NCBI GenBank assembly: GCA_030038095.1
Contig: JASHPK010000060.1
Coordinates: 1-64,000, forward strand
DNA length: 64,000 nt
DNA from: Thermoplasmata archaeon
Lineage (GTDB): Archaea; Thermoplasmatota; Thermoplasmata; Lutacidiplasmatales; UBA184
Direction of reading: 5' to 3'
Below the pieces are notes generated by a model. That model was not told the DNA's origin and did no database searches. It saw only the letters and a list, made by a program, of their open reading frames with translations. Shown here one piece after another: positions 38,439 through 47,083 of the stretch. The translations under genes and the position numbers were made by a program. Position 1 is the stretch's first letter; every line of letters begins with the position of its first letter.

Positions 38439-39097
38439 GCTCGAACCCCGAGTCGCTGCGCCCGCCCGAGCCCTCCACCGAGGAGACCGGGCCGGTCGTC
38501 CAGCGCCCCCAGCCGCCTCCTCCGCCCCCGTTCCCGGTGCCGCCCCTGTTCGGGAAGTACCCATTCGAAGGCGTCACGGTCCACGACCCGGGGCTGCTGC
38601 CCTACCTCTACCTGCATCCGGTCTATGCCCCGCACAGCGAGGGCCGGCTCGCGGGGAAGCCGTTCCTCAAGACTCGGATGCATCTCGTCGAGCGGCTCGC
38701 GAACCACCTGATGAAGGGCGGGAATTTCACCGGGAAGAAGTCGAAGGCTCTCGCGACCGTCCGAAAGGCCTTCGCCGAGCTGGCGGAGAAGGAAGGCAAG
38801 AACCCGCTCCAGCTCCTCGTCGACGCCGTGGAGAACGCGGCGCCGCGCGAGGAGGTGACCCGGCTCCAGTTCGGCGGGATCTCGGTCCCGCGGGCCGTGG
38901 ACGCATCCCCGGCACGCCGCCTCAACGTGGCGATCCGCAATCTTGCGCTCGGCGCGATCCAGGCGTCCCACAAGTCGACCAAGCCGATCCACTCCTGTCT
39001 CGCGGACGAGATCCGTCTCGCGGCCAAGGGCGACCTGACCTCCTTCGCCGTCGGCCGGAAGGAAGAGGTCGAGCGGGTCGCGCAGTCCGCCCGCTAG
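38435..39097 (+). CDS. rps7: 30S ribosomal protein S7
   Basis: [38 protein letters not shown]; between S12 and EF-2. Confidence 0.96.
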   Translation: MSSNPESLRPPEPSTEETGPVVQRPQPPPPPPFPVPPLFGKYPFEGVTVHDPGLLPYLYLHPVYAPHSEGRLAGKPFLKTRMHLVERLANHLMKGGNFTGKKSKALATVRKAFAELAEKEGKNPLQLLVDAVENAAPREEVTRLQFGGISVPRAVDASPARRLNVAIRNLALGAIQASHKSTKPIHSCLADEIRLAAKGDLTSFAVGRKEEVERVAQSAR

Positions 39098-39118
39098 GGG
39101 CGGAGGAAGAGCGAGAGC

Positions 39119-41320
39119 ATGACCCACATCCGAGCCGAGCTGGCGAAGGCCATCCCCGAGATGATGCGGAACGTCGACCGCATCCGCAACATCGGGATCG
39201 TGGCCCACATCCACCACGGGAAGACGACCCTGTCGGACAACCTGCTCGCGGCCGCCGGCATGATCTCGAACGAGCTCGCGGGCAAGCAGCTCCTGCTGAA
39301 CTTCGATGAGCAGGAGCAGGCGCGCCTCCTCACGATCAACAACGCGGACGTCACGATCGTCCACGAGTTCGAGGGCGAGCAGCATCTCATCAACCTCATC
39401 GACACCCCGGGCCACGTCGACTTCGGCGGGGACGTCACGCGGGCGATGCGGGCGGTCGACGGCGCGATCGTCGTCGTCTGCGCGGTCGAGGGGGTGATGG
39501 CGCAGACCGAGACCGTGCTCCGGCAAGCGCTCCGCGAGAAGGTGAAGCCGGTCCTGTTCATCAACAAGGTCGACCGCGCGATCAAGGAGCTCCAGCTCGG
39601 CTCCGACGCGCTCCAGAAGCGGTTCACGACGATCATCACCGAGGTCAACGAGCTCATCCGTCGGATGGCTCCCGAGGAGTTCGTCGACGAGTGGAGCGTC
39701 GATCCGCGGGACGGGTCGGTCGCCTTCGGCTCCGGCTACGACAACTGGGCGATCAGCGTGCCGTACATGCAGAGGACCGGCGTCAAGTTCCCCGACATCA
39801 TCAACTACGTCTCGACCGGCCGGACGAAGGAGATCGCCCAGCGCGCCCGCATCAACGACGTCGTCTTCGACATGGTCGTGCGCCACCTTCCGAGCCCCAA
39901 GGTCGCGCAGAAGTACCGGATCCCGAACATCTGGAAGGGGGACATCGGCTCCTCAGTCGGCCAGGCGATGGTCTCGACCGATACCGAGGGCCCGACCGCG
40001 TTCATGGTCACCGACATCACGATGGACCCGAACGCGGGGGAGATCGCGACCGGGCGCGTCTTCTCCGGCAAGCTGCAGAAAGGGATGGAGCTCAACATCG
40101 TCGGGACCAAGATCAAAAACCGGATCCAGCACGTCTCGCTCTTCATGGGTCCCGAGCGGCTGATGGTCGACGAGGTCACCGCCGGGAACATCGGGGCGGT
40201 CATCGGCCTCACGGACGCCTTTGCCGGGACGACGACCTCCACCGATCCCGCGATGGTCCCCTTCGAGGAGATCCGTCACGTTTCCGAGCCCGTCGTCACC
40301 GTGGCGATCGAGCCGAAGCGCATGGCGGACCTACCGAAGCTGATCGAGACGATGCGCAAGGTCGCGAAGGAGGACGCGAGCTTGCGCGTCGAGATCAACC
40401 AGGAGACGGGGGAGCACCTCCTCTCGGGGATGGGCGAGCTCCACCTCGAGATCACCCAGTACCGGATCATCAACGACTACAAGGTCGAGATCGAGGCGTC
40501 GAAGCCGATCGTGGTCTACCGGGAGGTCGTGAAGCATCCGGGCGGGCCCTTCGAGGGAAAGTCCCCCAACAAGCACAACCGTTTCTACTTCGAGGTCGAG
40601 CCGCTCCCGGAGGCGGTCGTCCAGGCGATCGGCGAAGGGGAGATCCCGCAGGGCAAGTCGTTCAAGGACACGAAGACGCTCGTGACGAAGCTCGAGGCGC
40701 TCGGGATCCCGCGCGACGAGGGTCGGGGGCTCATCGCCGTCGAGGGCCGGAACATCCTCTTCGACGTCACGAAGGGGATCCAGTACCTCAACGAGACGAT
40801 GGACCTCATCATCGACGCGTTCAAAGAGGCGATGAACCGCGGGCCGCTCGCGAACGAGAAGGTCTACGGGCTCAAGGTCCGGCTCGTCGACGCGAAGCTG
40901 CACGAGGACTCGATCCACCGCGGGCCTGCCCAGACGATCCCGGCCGCGCGGTCGGGAATCTACGGCGCGATGGTCCTCGGGGACCGGCTCCTCCTCGAGC
41001 CGTTCCAGAAGGTCACCGTGAACGTCCCCCAGGAGGTCCTCGCGGGCGCGACCCGCGAGCTCCAGCGGCGACGCGGGGAGATCCTCGACATGACGAGCGT
41101 CGGCGACCTTCAGACCGTCGTCGCGAAGAGCCCGGTCGCCGAGATGTTCGGGTTCGCCTCCGATATCCGCAGTGCGACGGCGGGTAAAGTGCTCTGGGCC
41201 ACCGAGTCGATGGGCTTCGAACCGGTGCCGCCCGACCTCCAGCCGAAGGTCGTCGCCGAGGTGCGGCAGCGTCGGGGGCTCAAACCCGAGCCGTACGACG
41301 CGAGCTACTACGCCGGCTAG
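39119..41320 (+). CDS. fusA: Translation elongation factor EF-2
   Basis: IVAHIHHGKTTLSDNLL, DTPGHVDFGGDVTRAMRAVDG, NKVDRAIKEL. Confidence 0.97.
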   Translation: MTHIRAELAKAIPEMMRNVDRIRNIGIVAHIHHGKTTLSDNLLAAAGMISNELAGKQLLLNFDEQEQARLLTINNADVTIVHEFEGEQHLINLIDTPGHVDFGGDVTRAMRAVDGAIVVVCAVEGVMAQTETVLRQALREKVKPVLFINKVDRAIKELQLGSDALQKRFTTIITEVNELIRRMAPEEFVDEWSVDPRDGSVAFGSGYDNWAISVPYMQRTGVKFPDIINYVSTGRTKEIAQRARINDVVFDMVVRHLPSPKVAQKYRIPNIWKGDIGSSVGQAMVSTDTEGPTAFMVTDITMDPNAGEIATGRVFSGKLQKGMELNIVGTKIKNRIQHVSLFMGPERLMVDEVTAGNIGAVIGLTDAFAGTTTSTDPAMVPFEEIRHVSEPVVTVAIEPKRMADLPKLIETMRKVAKEDASLRVEINQETGEHLLSGMGELHLEITQYRIINDYKVEIEASKPIVVYREVVKHPGGPFEGKSPNKHNRFYFEVEPLPEAVVQAIGEGEIPQGKSFKDTKTLVTKLEALGIPRDEGRGLIAVEGRNILFDVTKGIQYLNETMDLIIDAFKEAMNRGPLANEKVYGLKVRLVDAKLHEDSIHRGPAQTIPAARSGIYGAMVLGDRLLLEPFQKVTVNVPQEVLAGATRELQRRRGEILDMTSVGDLQTVVAKSPVAEMFGFASDIRSATAGKVLWATESMGFEPVPPDLQPKVVAEVRQRRGLKPEPYDASYYAG

Positions 41321-41338
41321 CGGCGGTCCGCACCGAGT

Positions 41339-41357
41339 CTACTACGGCGTGTAGTAG
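41339..41357 (+). repeat. Hairpin copy 1, CTACTAC-GGCGT-GTAGTAG
   Basis: 7 bp perfect inverted repeat (8 bp with a G-U closing pair). Confidence 0.85.
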
Positions 41358-41430
41358 CTCTGAGGGGGGCTCAAACCCCCAGGCGTCCGACGCGGGCTAC
41401 TATGCCGGCTAGCGGCCGTGCGCACCGAAC

Positions 41431-41449
41431 CTACTACGGCACGTAGTAG
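41431..41449 (+). repeat. Hairpin copy 2, CTACTAC-GGCAC-GTAGTAG
   Basis: Same stem as copy 1; 8 bp with G-C closing pair. Confidence 0.85.
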
Positions 41450-41538
41450 CTCCGGGGGAGGCTCGGCCCCTCAGCCCCGTTCGACGCCTGCCCCGCGAAC
41501 GTATAGGGCCGTGGGTCCATGGGCGAGCGCCTGGGTCC

Positions 41539-42009
41539 ATGGAGGTCCACCGGAACGACCGGGCGCAGTTCGACCTCGAGGAATTCTTGGGCCGGCCGCT
41601 CCTCGCTCACGTCGCGTCGTTTTCCGACGCCGGCCCCCGAAGCTCCCTCTTCTGGTATCTCTGGGAGGACGCCGCGCTCTGGATGATTCTCGAGGAGGGC
41701 TTCAACACCCTCCAGGAGCGGATCCGGGCCGATCCGCGCGTCGCCGTCGGGTTCGCGGACTTCGACCCGGCGACGGGGTTCCTGCAGCACGTGAGCGTGC
41801 GGGGGACCGCCTCGCTCGAGCCGTGGGACGACGAGCGCGCGGGACGCCTCCTTCGCCGCTACTACTGCCAGCTTCAGGACTACCGGGAGGCGGCCCCCCA
41901 CCTGGGAGAGGAGGTGCGAGGAGCTCACCCGATGCTCTTCCTGCGGATTCATCCGGAGTCCGTGTTCCTGAGGGAACAGAGCTACCGGGATCAAGTGCTT
42001 CGAGGGTGA
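41539..42009 (+). CDS. Pyridoxamine 5'-phosphate oxidase-like (split-barrel) protein
   Basis: FLGRPLLAHVASFSDAGPRSSLFWYLWEDAALWMI, DPRVAVGFADFD pattern. Confidence 0.72.
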   Translation: MEVHRNDRAQFDLEEFLGRPLLAHVASFSDAGPRSSLFWYLWEDAALWMILEEGFNTLQERIRADPRVAVGFADFDPATGFLQHVSVRGTASLEPWDDERAGRLLRRYYCQLQDYREAAPHLGEEVRGAHPMLFLRIHPESVFLREQSYRDQVLRG

Positions 42010-42083
42010 TGCGCGACCCCGCCGGCGGCACGCTAGGCTCCGGTGCTCCCCGAAGGGAGGCTTCGTCCGAGCGTCGCTAGGAC

Positions 42084-42102
42084 CTACTACGATCTGTAGT
42101 AG
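42084..42102 (+). repeat. Hairpin copy 3, CTACTAC-GATCT-GTAGTAG
   Basis: Same 7-nt arms as copies 1 and 2, different loop; between convergent genes. Confidence 0.85.
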
Positions 42103-42121
42103 CTTACCGGCGCCGAACGCG

Positions 42122-42751
42122 CTATTTCCCCGGCGCCGGCGCGGCGGCCCGCCTCGCCGAGGCCGGTCGCTTCGCGCTTCGAGCCGGCTCGTCCAGCTCA
42201 TCGAGGGTGCGCTGCCCCCGTCCCTTCGGTCCGTCGGCGGTCCGCGAACGGATCGGCCAGGCTCCCTCGTGGTCGAGCAGCCAGCGCTTCCGCCAGAGAC
42301 CGAGACCGAAGCCGGTGATCGATCCCCCCACGCCGATCACCCGATGGCACGGGATGACGATCGGGATCGGGTTCCGGTGCATCGCTCCGCCGACCGCACG
42401 GGCGGCCCCCGGGAACCCGGCGCGCCGGGCCAGCTCCCCGTACGTCACGGTCCGGCCCCCCGGCACCTCCCGAAGGGCCCTCCAGACCGCCCGGTCGAAC
42501 GTGCTCACGGTGTCGGGATCGACCTCGACGTCGAAGTCCTTCCGATCGCCCCGAAAGTACTCCTGGAGCTGCCGCGGCGGACTGCCGGCGGGGTAGGGGG
42601 CCTTGCGACGCACCGCCCCCGCGGGGACCCCGGTCTGGTCGACCCCGTGTTCGAGGAGGTCGACGACGCGCACCGTGGAGCCCTGGTAGGCGATGCGGAA
42701 CAACCCGATGGGGGTCGCCACGTCCGTCACTTCGATGGACGCTTCGGGCAT
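42122..42751 (-). CDS. ogt: O6-methylguanine-DNA methyltransferase
   Basis: TYGELARRAGFPGAARAVGGAMHRNPIPIVIPCHRVIG; C-terminal basic extension; internal start. Confidence 0.92.
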   Translation of the reverse strand: MPEASIEVTDVATPIGLFRIAYQGSTVRVVDLLEHGVDQTGVPAGAVRRKAPYPAGSPPRQLQEYFRGDRKDFDVEVDPDTVSTFDRAVWRALREVPGGRTVTYGELARRAGFPGAARAVGGAMHRNPIPIVIPCHRVIGVGGSITGFGLGLWRKRWLLDHEGAWPIRSRTADGPKGRGQRTLDELDEPARSAKRPASARRAAAPAPGK

Positions 42752-42798
42752 CGTCCGGGGACCGGCGAGCGCCCTTATCTCGGTTTCAACCGGGGCCC

Positions 42799-43476
42799 TC
42801 ATCCCTCGAGGCCGGAGTCCGTGATGCGGAACTCGGCCGTCCCTTCGGGAAGCGAACGGTGCTTGACGAGCGTGACCCGGCGCCGGGCGCCGGGAAGTCG
42901 GTCGAACCGCAGGATCGTCTTCGCAACGTGGTTCACGAACGATCCGCCGAGCGGCTCGAGGGTCCCATCGCGGAGGTTGCGCCAGACTTGGTTCGTGACG
43001 AGGACCGGGACGTGCGCCGCGAGCGCCGTGGCGACCAGCTCCGCGAGTTCGAGGCTGAGCGCGGTCCGGGCGTCGTCCTCGTCCGCCCCCGAAAGGGACA
43101 GCCGGTAATAGAACGTCGCGGAGTCGACCACGATGAGCCCGACCGGCCGCTTGCCCTCGCGCGCGAGGGCGCACGCGGTCGCGACCGCCCGGCCCTCCTC
43201 CTCGAGGTTCTTCGGGGTCGATAGGAGGAACCGCTTGAGGATCCGTTCGAGGGAGTCGCCGGCGATCGAACGAAGGCGGTCGACGCTCACCCCCTCCGTG
43301 TCCACGTAGAGGACCCAGCGACCCTCCCGCGCGACGCGGTGGGCCACCTCGAGGCAGAGGAGGGTCTTGCCGCTCCCGCCCTCGCCATAGAGCTCGGTGA
43401 TCGAGTCGGTCTCGAGCCCCCCACCCAGCAATCGATCGATCGATCCGACCCCGGTCGCGAGTCGGTCGGGCGGCAT
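42799..43476 (-). CDS. radB: RadB-like RecA-family ATPase
   Basis: TGVGSIDRLLGGGLETDSITELYGEGGSGKTLLCLEVA; LIVVDSATFYYR; short form lacking the RadA N-terminal domain. Confidence 0.9.
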   Translation of the reverse strand: MPPDRLATGVGSIDRLLGGGLETDSITELYGEGGSGKTLLCLEVAHRVAREGRWVLYVDTEGVSVDRLRSIAGDSLERILKRFLLSTPKNLEEEGRAVATACALAREGKRPVGLIVVDSATFYYRLSLSGADEDDARTALSLELAELVATALAAHVPVLVTNQVWRNLRDGTLEPLGGSFVNHVAKTILRFDRLPGARRRVTLVKHRSLPEGTAEFRITDSGLEG

Positions 43477-43526
43477 GGCGCGACCGAGAGTGACCGGGGG
43501 CTTAATCCCTCGGCCGCCGGGCGGCG

Positions 43527-44873
43527 CTAGGGCGCGACCGGGTACGGGGTGCCGAGCTCCGGGAGCCGCACCCGCGGACCCGCCGCACGGAACGCCTCAG
43601 GATGCTCGGTGTGGATCGGGTAGACGGTGGACGGATCGACCGAACGGACGAGCTCGAGCAGCTCCGGACCGGACGCGTGTCCGCTCGCGTGCATCTGGTG
43701 GAACTCGAGCCCGAAGTGGTCGATCCAGTTGTGGAGGACCCGATCGTCGACATCGTCCTCGCTGAACGGCTCGCTCATCGAGTGGACAAACGGGCTCCCT
43801 TTCGGCGGGCGAAGGTCGATGAGCTCGGGGAAGTGCATGAGGTCGATCGCGAGCAGGTAGTGGGCCCCCCGCTTCCGGACCTCCTCGGCCGGGATCGCGT
43901 CGTCGAGGAAAGGGGCCTCCCACTTGAAGAACCGCTTCTTCTTCCGGGCGTAGACGACCACCCCGTCCGTTCCCCCCGCGACCGGGAGCGGACCGCCGGG
44001 GAAGACGGGAGCGACCTCTTGGAGGAGGTGCGCGGTGCGCGTCGAGACGAGGAGTTCGCGGCCGGAGGCGACGGCGGCGTCCCGCAGCGTACGCAGGCGG
44101 TCGAGGTCCCGGGGGTAGGTGCACGCGAGCGCGAGGTTCGTGCTGCGTTCGAGCACCGCGTCGACGCCCCGCCGGACGCCGAGCTCGCTCAGGTTCCGTC
44201 GGGGGTCTGGGCCGGCCCGGGTTCCCTCGATAAGGAGGGCAGCCGGCCGCTCCTCGGCCGCGGCCTCGAAGAACGCCTGGGTGTCGGCCGCCCGGGGGCC
44301 GTGGTGGCGGAAGTCGCCGGTGTAGACGACCGTTCCCTCGGACGTGCGGACGAGGAAGCCGTACGCGAACGGAATGGAGTGGTCGACCGGGAACGGGACG
44401 ACCTCGAGGTTGCCGACGCGGACGGGCCGGCGGTCCTCGAAGAGGTGCCAGGCGTGCTCGCCGTACTTCATGACGGTCCCCGACCCCTCGATCGCCGCGA
44501 GGAGCCGCCGGGTGCCCCGCCCGACGTGCACCGGGATTTCGGGATCGAGAAGGCGCAGGTAGCCCGCGTGGTCCGCGTGGGCGTGGCTGACGAACACGGC
44601 GTGGATCTCGGGCGGGCGGTATCGGAGGTCCGCGTCGGCGAGCGCCTCGGCCGAGTAGAGCCCCTCGACCCGGGGCAACAGGTCGAACTCGAGGAGATCC
44701 TTGACCGGGCTCGTCGAGCGGGGCTGGAGGAAGTCGACGTAGAACTCCTCGAACCGGGGCGAGAAGGACGGGCCGAAGTCGAAGAGGATCTGGTCCGGCC
44801 CGTCGCGCAGGAGGATCTTGTTCCCTCCGATCTCGCGCACCCCGCCGAGGAAGGTGAGGGTCGGTCCGGACAC
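43527..44873 (-). CDS. Metallo-beta-lactamase-fold RNase J-like nuclease
   Basis: FLGGVREIGGNKILL, VFVSHAHADHAGYLRLL, YTGDFRHHG; likely GTG start at 44873 within the longer ORF. Confidence 0.8.
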   Translation of the reverse strand: MSGPTLTFLGGVREIGGNKILLRDGPDQILFDFGPSFSPRFEEFYVDFLQPRSTSPVKDLLEFDLLPRVEGLYSAEALADADLRYRPPEIHAVFVSHAHADHAGYLRLLDPEIPVHVGRGTRRLLAAIEGSGTVMKYGEHAWHLFEDRRPVRVGNLEVVPFPVDHSIPFAYGFLVRTSEGTVVYTGDFRHHGPRAADTQAFFEAAAEERPAALLIEGTRAGPDPRRNLSELGVRRGVDAVLERSTNLALACTYPRDLDRLRTLRDAAVASGRELLVSTRTAHLLQEVAPVFPGGPLPVAGGTDGVVVYARKKKRFFKWEAPFLDDAIPAEEVRKRGAHYLLAIDLMHFPELIDLRPPKGSPFVHSMSEPFSEDDVDDRVLHNWIDHFGLEFHQMHASGHASGPELLELVRSVDPSTVYPIHTEHPEAFRAAGPRVRLPELGTPYPVAP

Positions 44874-45130
44874 GAACGGCCGGACGCGCCCGAAGCGTAT
44901 CTGCGTTCGGTCCGGAGGGTCCCGGGGGGAGACGACGTTCCTCCCCGGGTACGGCGGGGAAGGGGTCGAAGCGGGCGCCACCCCCGCGAGTTTCTCCCGA
45001 ACCTGCCCCGGAGTGAGACACCCGTTCCGGCGGGGAATTCCTCGCCGGTGGCAGGGACCTCCGGCCGCGTCCGAGTCGGCCTCGGGGTCAACCAAAGCTT
45101 CAAATCCGCCACCCCGCGTTTATTTCATCG

Positions 45131-46033
45131 ATGCGTCCTTCTCGCAGACGCTGGCGTCACGCCCGACGGGGGGTCGCCACGATCATCGGGACGATCCTGT
45201 TGCTCGCGCTCACCATGGTGGCCGGCGCGCTGCTCTGGTCGTTCCGGATCTATACGCCCCCCGCGCCGCCCTCGATCTCGGTCGCGGTCCGCACGGGGAG
45301 CAGCCAGCCCGCCTGGGGAGACCCGACCGACTGCCAGCCGTGGGGCACCTGGACCTACCCGCTCACGGACTCGGAGAAGACTCCGTGGGAGAACGACTGG
45401 TACGACGAGTGCTATCTGACGCCGACCGGGAACTTCTCGGCGATCAACGTGACCCAGATCATCATCTCGGGGGTGTCGCCGAACAACATCCCGCTCACTG
45501 AGATCCAGTTCCAGTTCATCTGCAACAACGCGAGCAGCACGGGCGGCACGACCATCCTGGTCCAGGGTTCCCTCGATTCGATGGTCTGGTTCCCGGGCGT
45601 CTCGACCGAGCCGGCGCCGAATGCCCCGAGCCTCGGATACTGTGGGAACTTCGACGCGGGAGGGTACTCGGGCGTCGCGGGGCTCACGCCCGCGAACGGA
45701 ACGCTCTACAACCGCCTCGGGATGTTCTTCCCCCTGATCGGCAGCTCCTCCGTGCTCACGGTCGGGGATACCCTGATCCTGTACATCCACAACGGCGGCT
45801 GGCCGATCACGTTCCTCTGCGTCGCCGCCTCGGTCGGGCTGTACGCTGCGAGCGACTGTCCCCACGGGGACTCGGCGACGCCCCAGCTCGACTACGACGA
45901 CTACCACGGGGCGCCCCCGTGGTGCTTCACCTCGTACAACGCGTGCGACATCATGCTGACCTACACCGGCAATCCCGCGACCCGCCTCGCGCTGATCCCG
46001 GTGAGCACGCTCGCGCCCCCGACCAACCCCTAA
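45131..46033 (+). CDS. Type IV pilin-like secreted protein
   Basis: Class III signal-like RRGVATIIGTILLLALTMVAGALLW, long extracellular domain with eight Cys. Confidence 0.78.
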   Translation: MRPSRRRWRHARRGVATIIGTILLLALTMVAGALLWSFRIYTPPAPPSISVAVRTGSSQPAWGDPTDCQPWGTWTYPLTDSEKTPWENDWYDECYLTPTGNFSAINVTQIIISGVSPNNIPLTEIQFQFICNNASSTGGTTILVQGSLDSMVWFPGVSTEPAPNAPSLGYCGNFDAGGYSGVAGLTPANGTLYNRLGMFFPLIGSSSVLTVGDTLILYIHNGGWPITFLCVAASVGLYAASDCPHGDSATPQLDYDDYHGAPPWCFTSYNACDIMLTYTGNPATRLALIPVSTLAPPTNP

Positions 46034-46093
46034 GGTCGACGGGACCACCGGGGGGGACCGAGCGATGGATGCGGTCGGGAGCGCCGGACGGCC

Positions 46094-46600
46094 GTGCGTT
46101 CGCCGCGGCGGATGGTCGTGATGCGGAAGCTGGGACGACGCCGCCTGCTCGCCCTGATGATCGCAATCGCGGCGAGCGTCGTCGTGGTCCTCCTCGTGCT
46201 GATCGGGATCGGGATCCTCCGGCTCCCCACGCCGTCCCCCCCGAGCGTCACGGTCGACACCGCGGTCTGGCACATCCTTCAGGGCAACACGTCGTTCGGG
46301 TTCGGCTGGTTCGGGCCGTCGGTCCGGTACGTGAACAACACCGGGGGGCTGCCCCTCACGGTCTCCTCGGGGTCGACGTTCACGATGGAGATCACGCTCT
46401 CCAATCTGGACAACAAGAACCACACGATCTACAATGTCTCCGTCGCTCCTCCGTTCCTCCATGCGACCCCGGTGCGCGGGATCGGCGTCGCCGTGGTCCC
46501 GGGCAGCGACGAGTGGTATGTGGTGGTGAGCGTCGAGGCCCCGACCGTCTCGTCGGATTCGACCTACGAGCTCGCCCTCACGCTGAACGCCCTCGCCTAG
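46094..46600 (+). CDS. N-terminally membrane-anchored extracytoplasmic protein
   Basis: Basic N-terminus, one TM, then Ser/Thr/Asn-rich beta-type domain; follows pilin-like gene. Confidence 0.65.
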   Translation: MRSPRRMVVMRKLGRRRLLALMIAIAASVVVVLLVLIGIGILRLPTPSPPSVTVDTAVWHILQGNTSFGFGWFGPSVRYVNNTGGLPLTVSSGSTFTMEITLSNLDNKNHTIYNVSVAPPFLHATPVRGIGVAVVPGSDEWYVVVSVEAPTVSSDSTYELALTLNALA

Positions 46601-46651
46601 CCGTGAACCGGCGGTCCCGGTCGGCCGGCAGACGTTTGGGCCCCGATCGGA

Positions 46652-46786
46652 TCAGCGGGCCTTCAGGACCTTCTTCACGTTGGGATGTTCCTTCGTGAAG
46701 ATCTTGCCCCCGCAGTTGTCGCAGCGGACCCCGAAGAGGTTCGCGTCCGACGGGAGCGCCTCCCCACAGCGGATGCAGCGGAACAT
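46652..46786 (-). CDS. rpoP: DNA-directed RNA polymerase subunit P (Rpb12-like)
   Basis: My translation gives MFRCIRCGEALPSDANLFGVRCDNCGGKIFTKEHPNVKKVLKAR (44 aa); too short for the ORF track. Confidence 0.88.
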   Translation of the reverse strand: MFRCIRCGEALPSDANLFGVRCDNCGGKIFTKEHPNVKKVLKAR

Positions 46787-46813
46787 CGATGCGAAACGAC
46801 GGGTTCGGGGCGC

Positions 46814-47083
46814 TTAAGCGTTGCCCGGGGCCGTCTCCTTCTCGGTCCGCGTGATCGGCGGCGGCGCCTGGAACACGTATGCGTTCGAGGCGTAGCGGGT
46901 GTGACAGCGCGAGCACTCGAAGACGCCGCTCGCGACCCGGCGCAGGGTCACGGTCGAGCACCGCGGGCAGGCCGACCTCCGCTCCCGGGCACGGTCAATG
47001 TCGATGACCCGCCGGCGGATCCGTAGGCCGTAGCGTGCGCCCATCCAGCCGGCCGGGCCCACCTTCTTCGTCCGCTTGCTCAT
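46814..47083 (-). CDS. rpl37ae: 50S ribosomal protein L37Ae
   Basis: MSKRTKKVGPAGWMGARYGLRIRRRV ... CPRCSTVTLRRVASGVFECSRC. Confidence 0.92.
   Translation of the reverse strand: MSKRTKKVGPAGWMGARYGLRIRRRVIDIDRARERRSACPRCSTVTLRRVASGVFECSRCHTRYASNAYVFQAPPPITRTEKETAPGNA

Larger units (their letters stand above)
41297..41480 (+). repeat. Two ~92-bp tandem copies of the fusA 3' end plus 3' UTR
   Basis: GACGCGAGCTACTACGCCGGCTAGCGGCGGTCCGCACCGAGTCTACTACGGCGTGTAGTAGCTC versus GACGCGGGCTACTATGCCGGCTAGCGGCCGTGCGCACCGAACCTACTACGGCACGTAGTAGCTC, period 92. Confidence 0.9.

Noticed and set aside
41366-41385. T-arm-like GGGGGGCTCAAACCCCC after the fusA hairpin, suggesting a degraded tRNA
   Set aside because: No acceptor or D arm is present, and the CTACTAC hairpin cannot form a 5-bp stem with a 7-nt anticodon loop.
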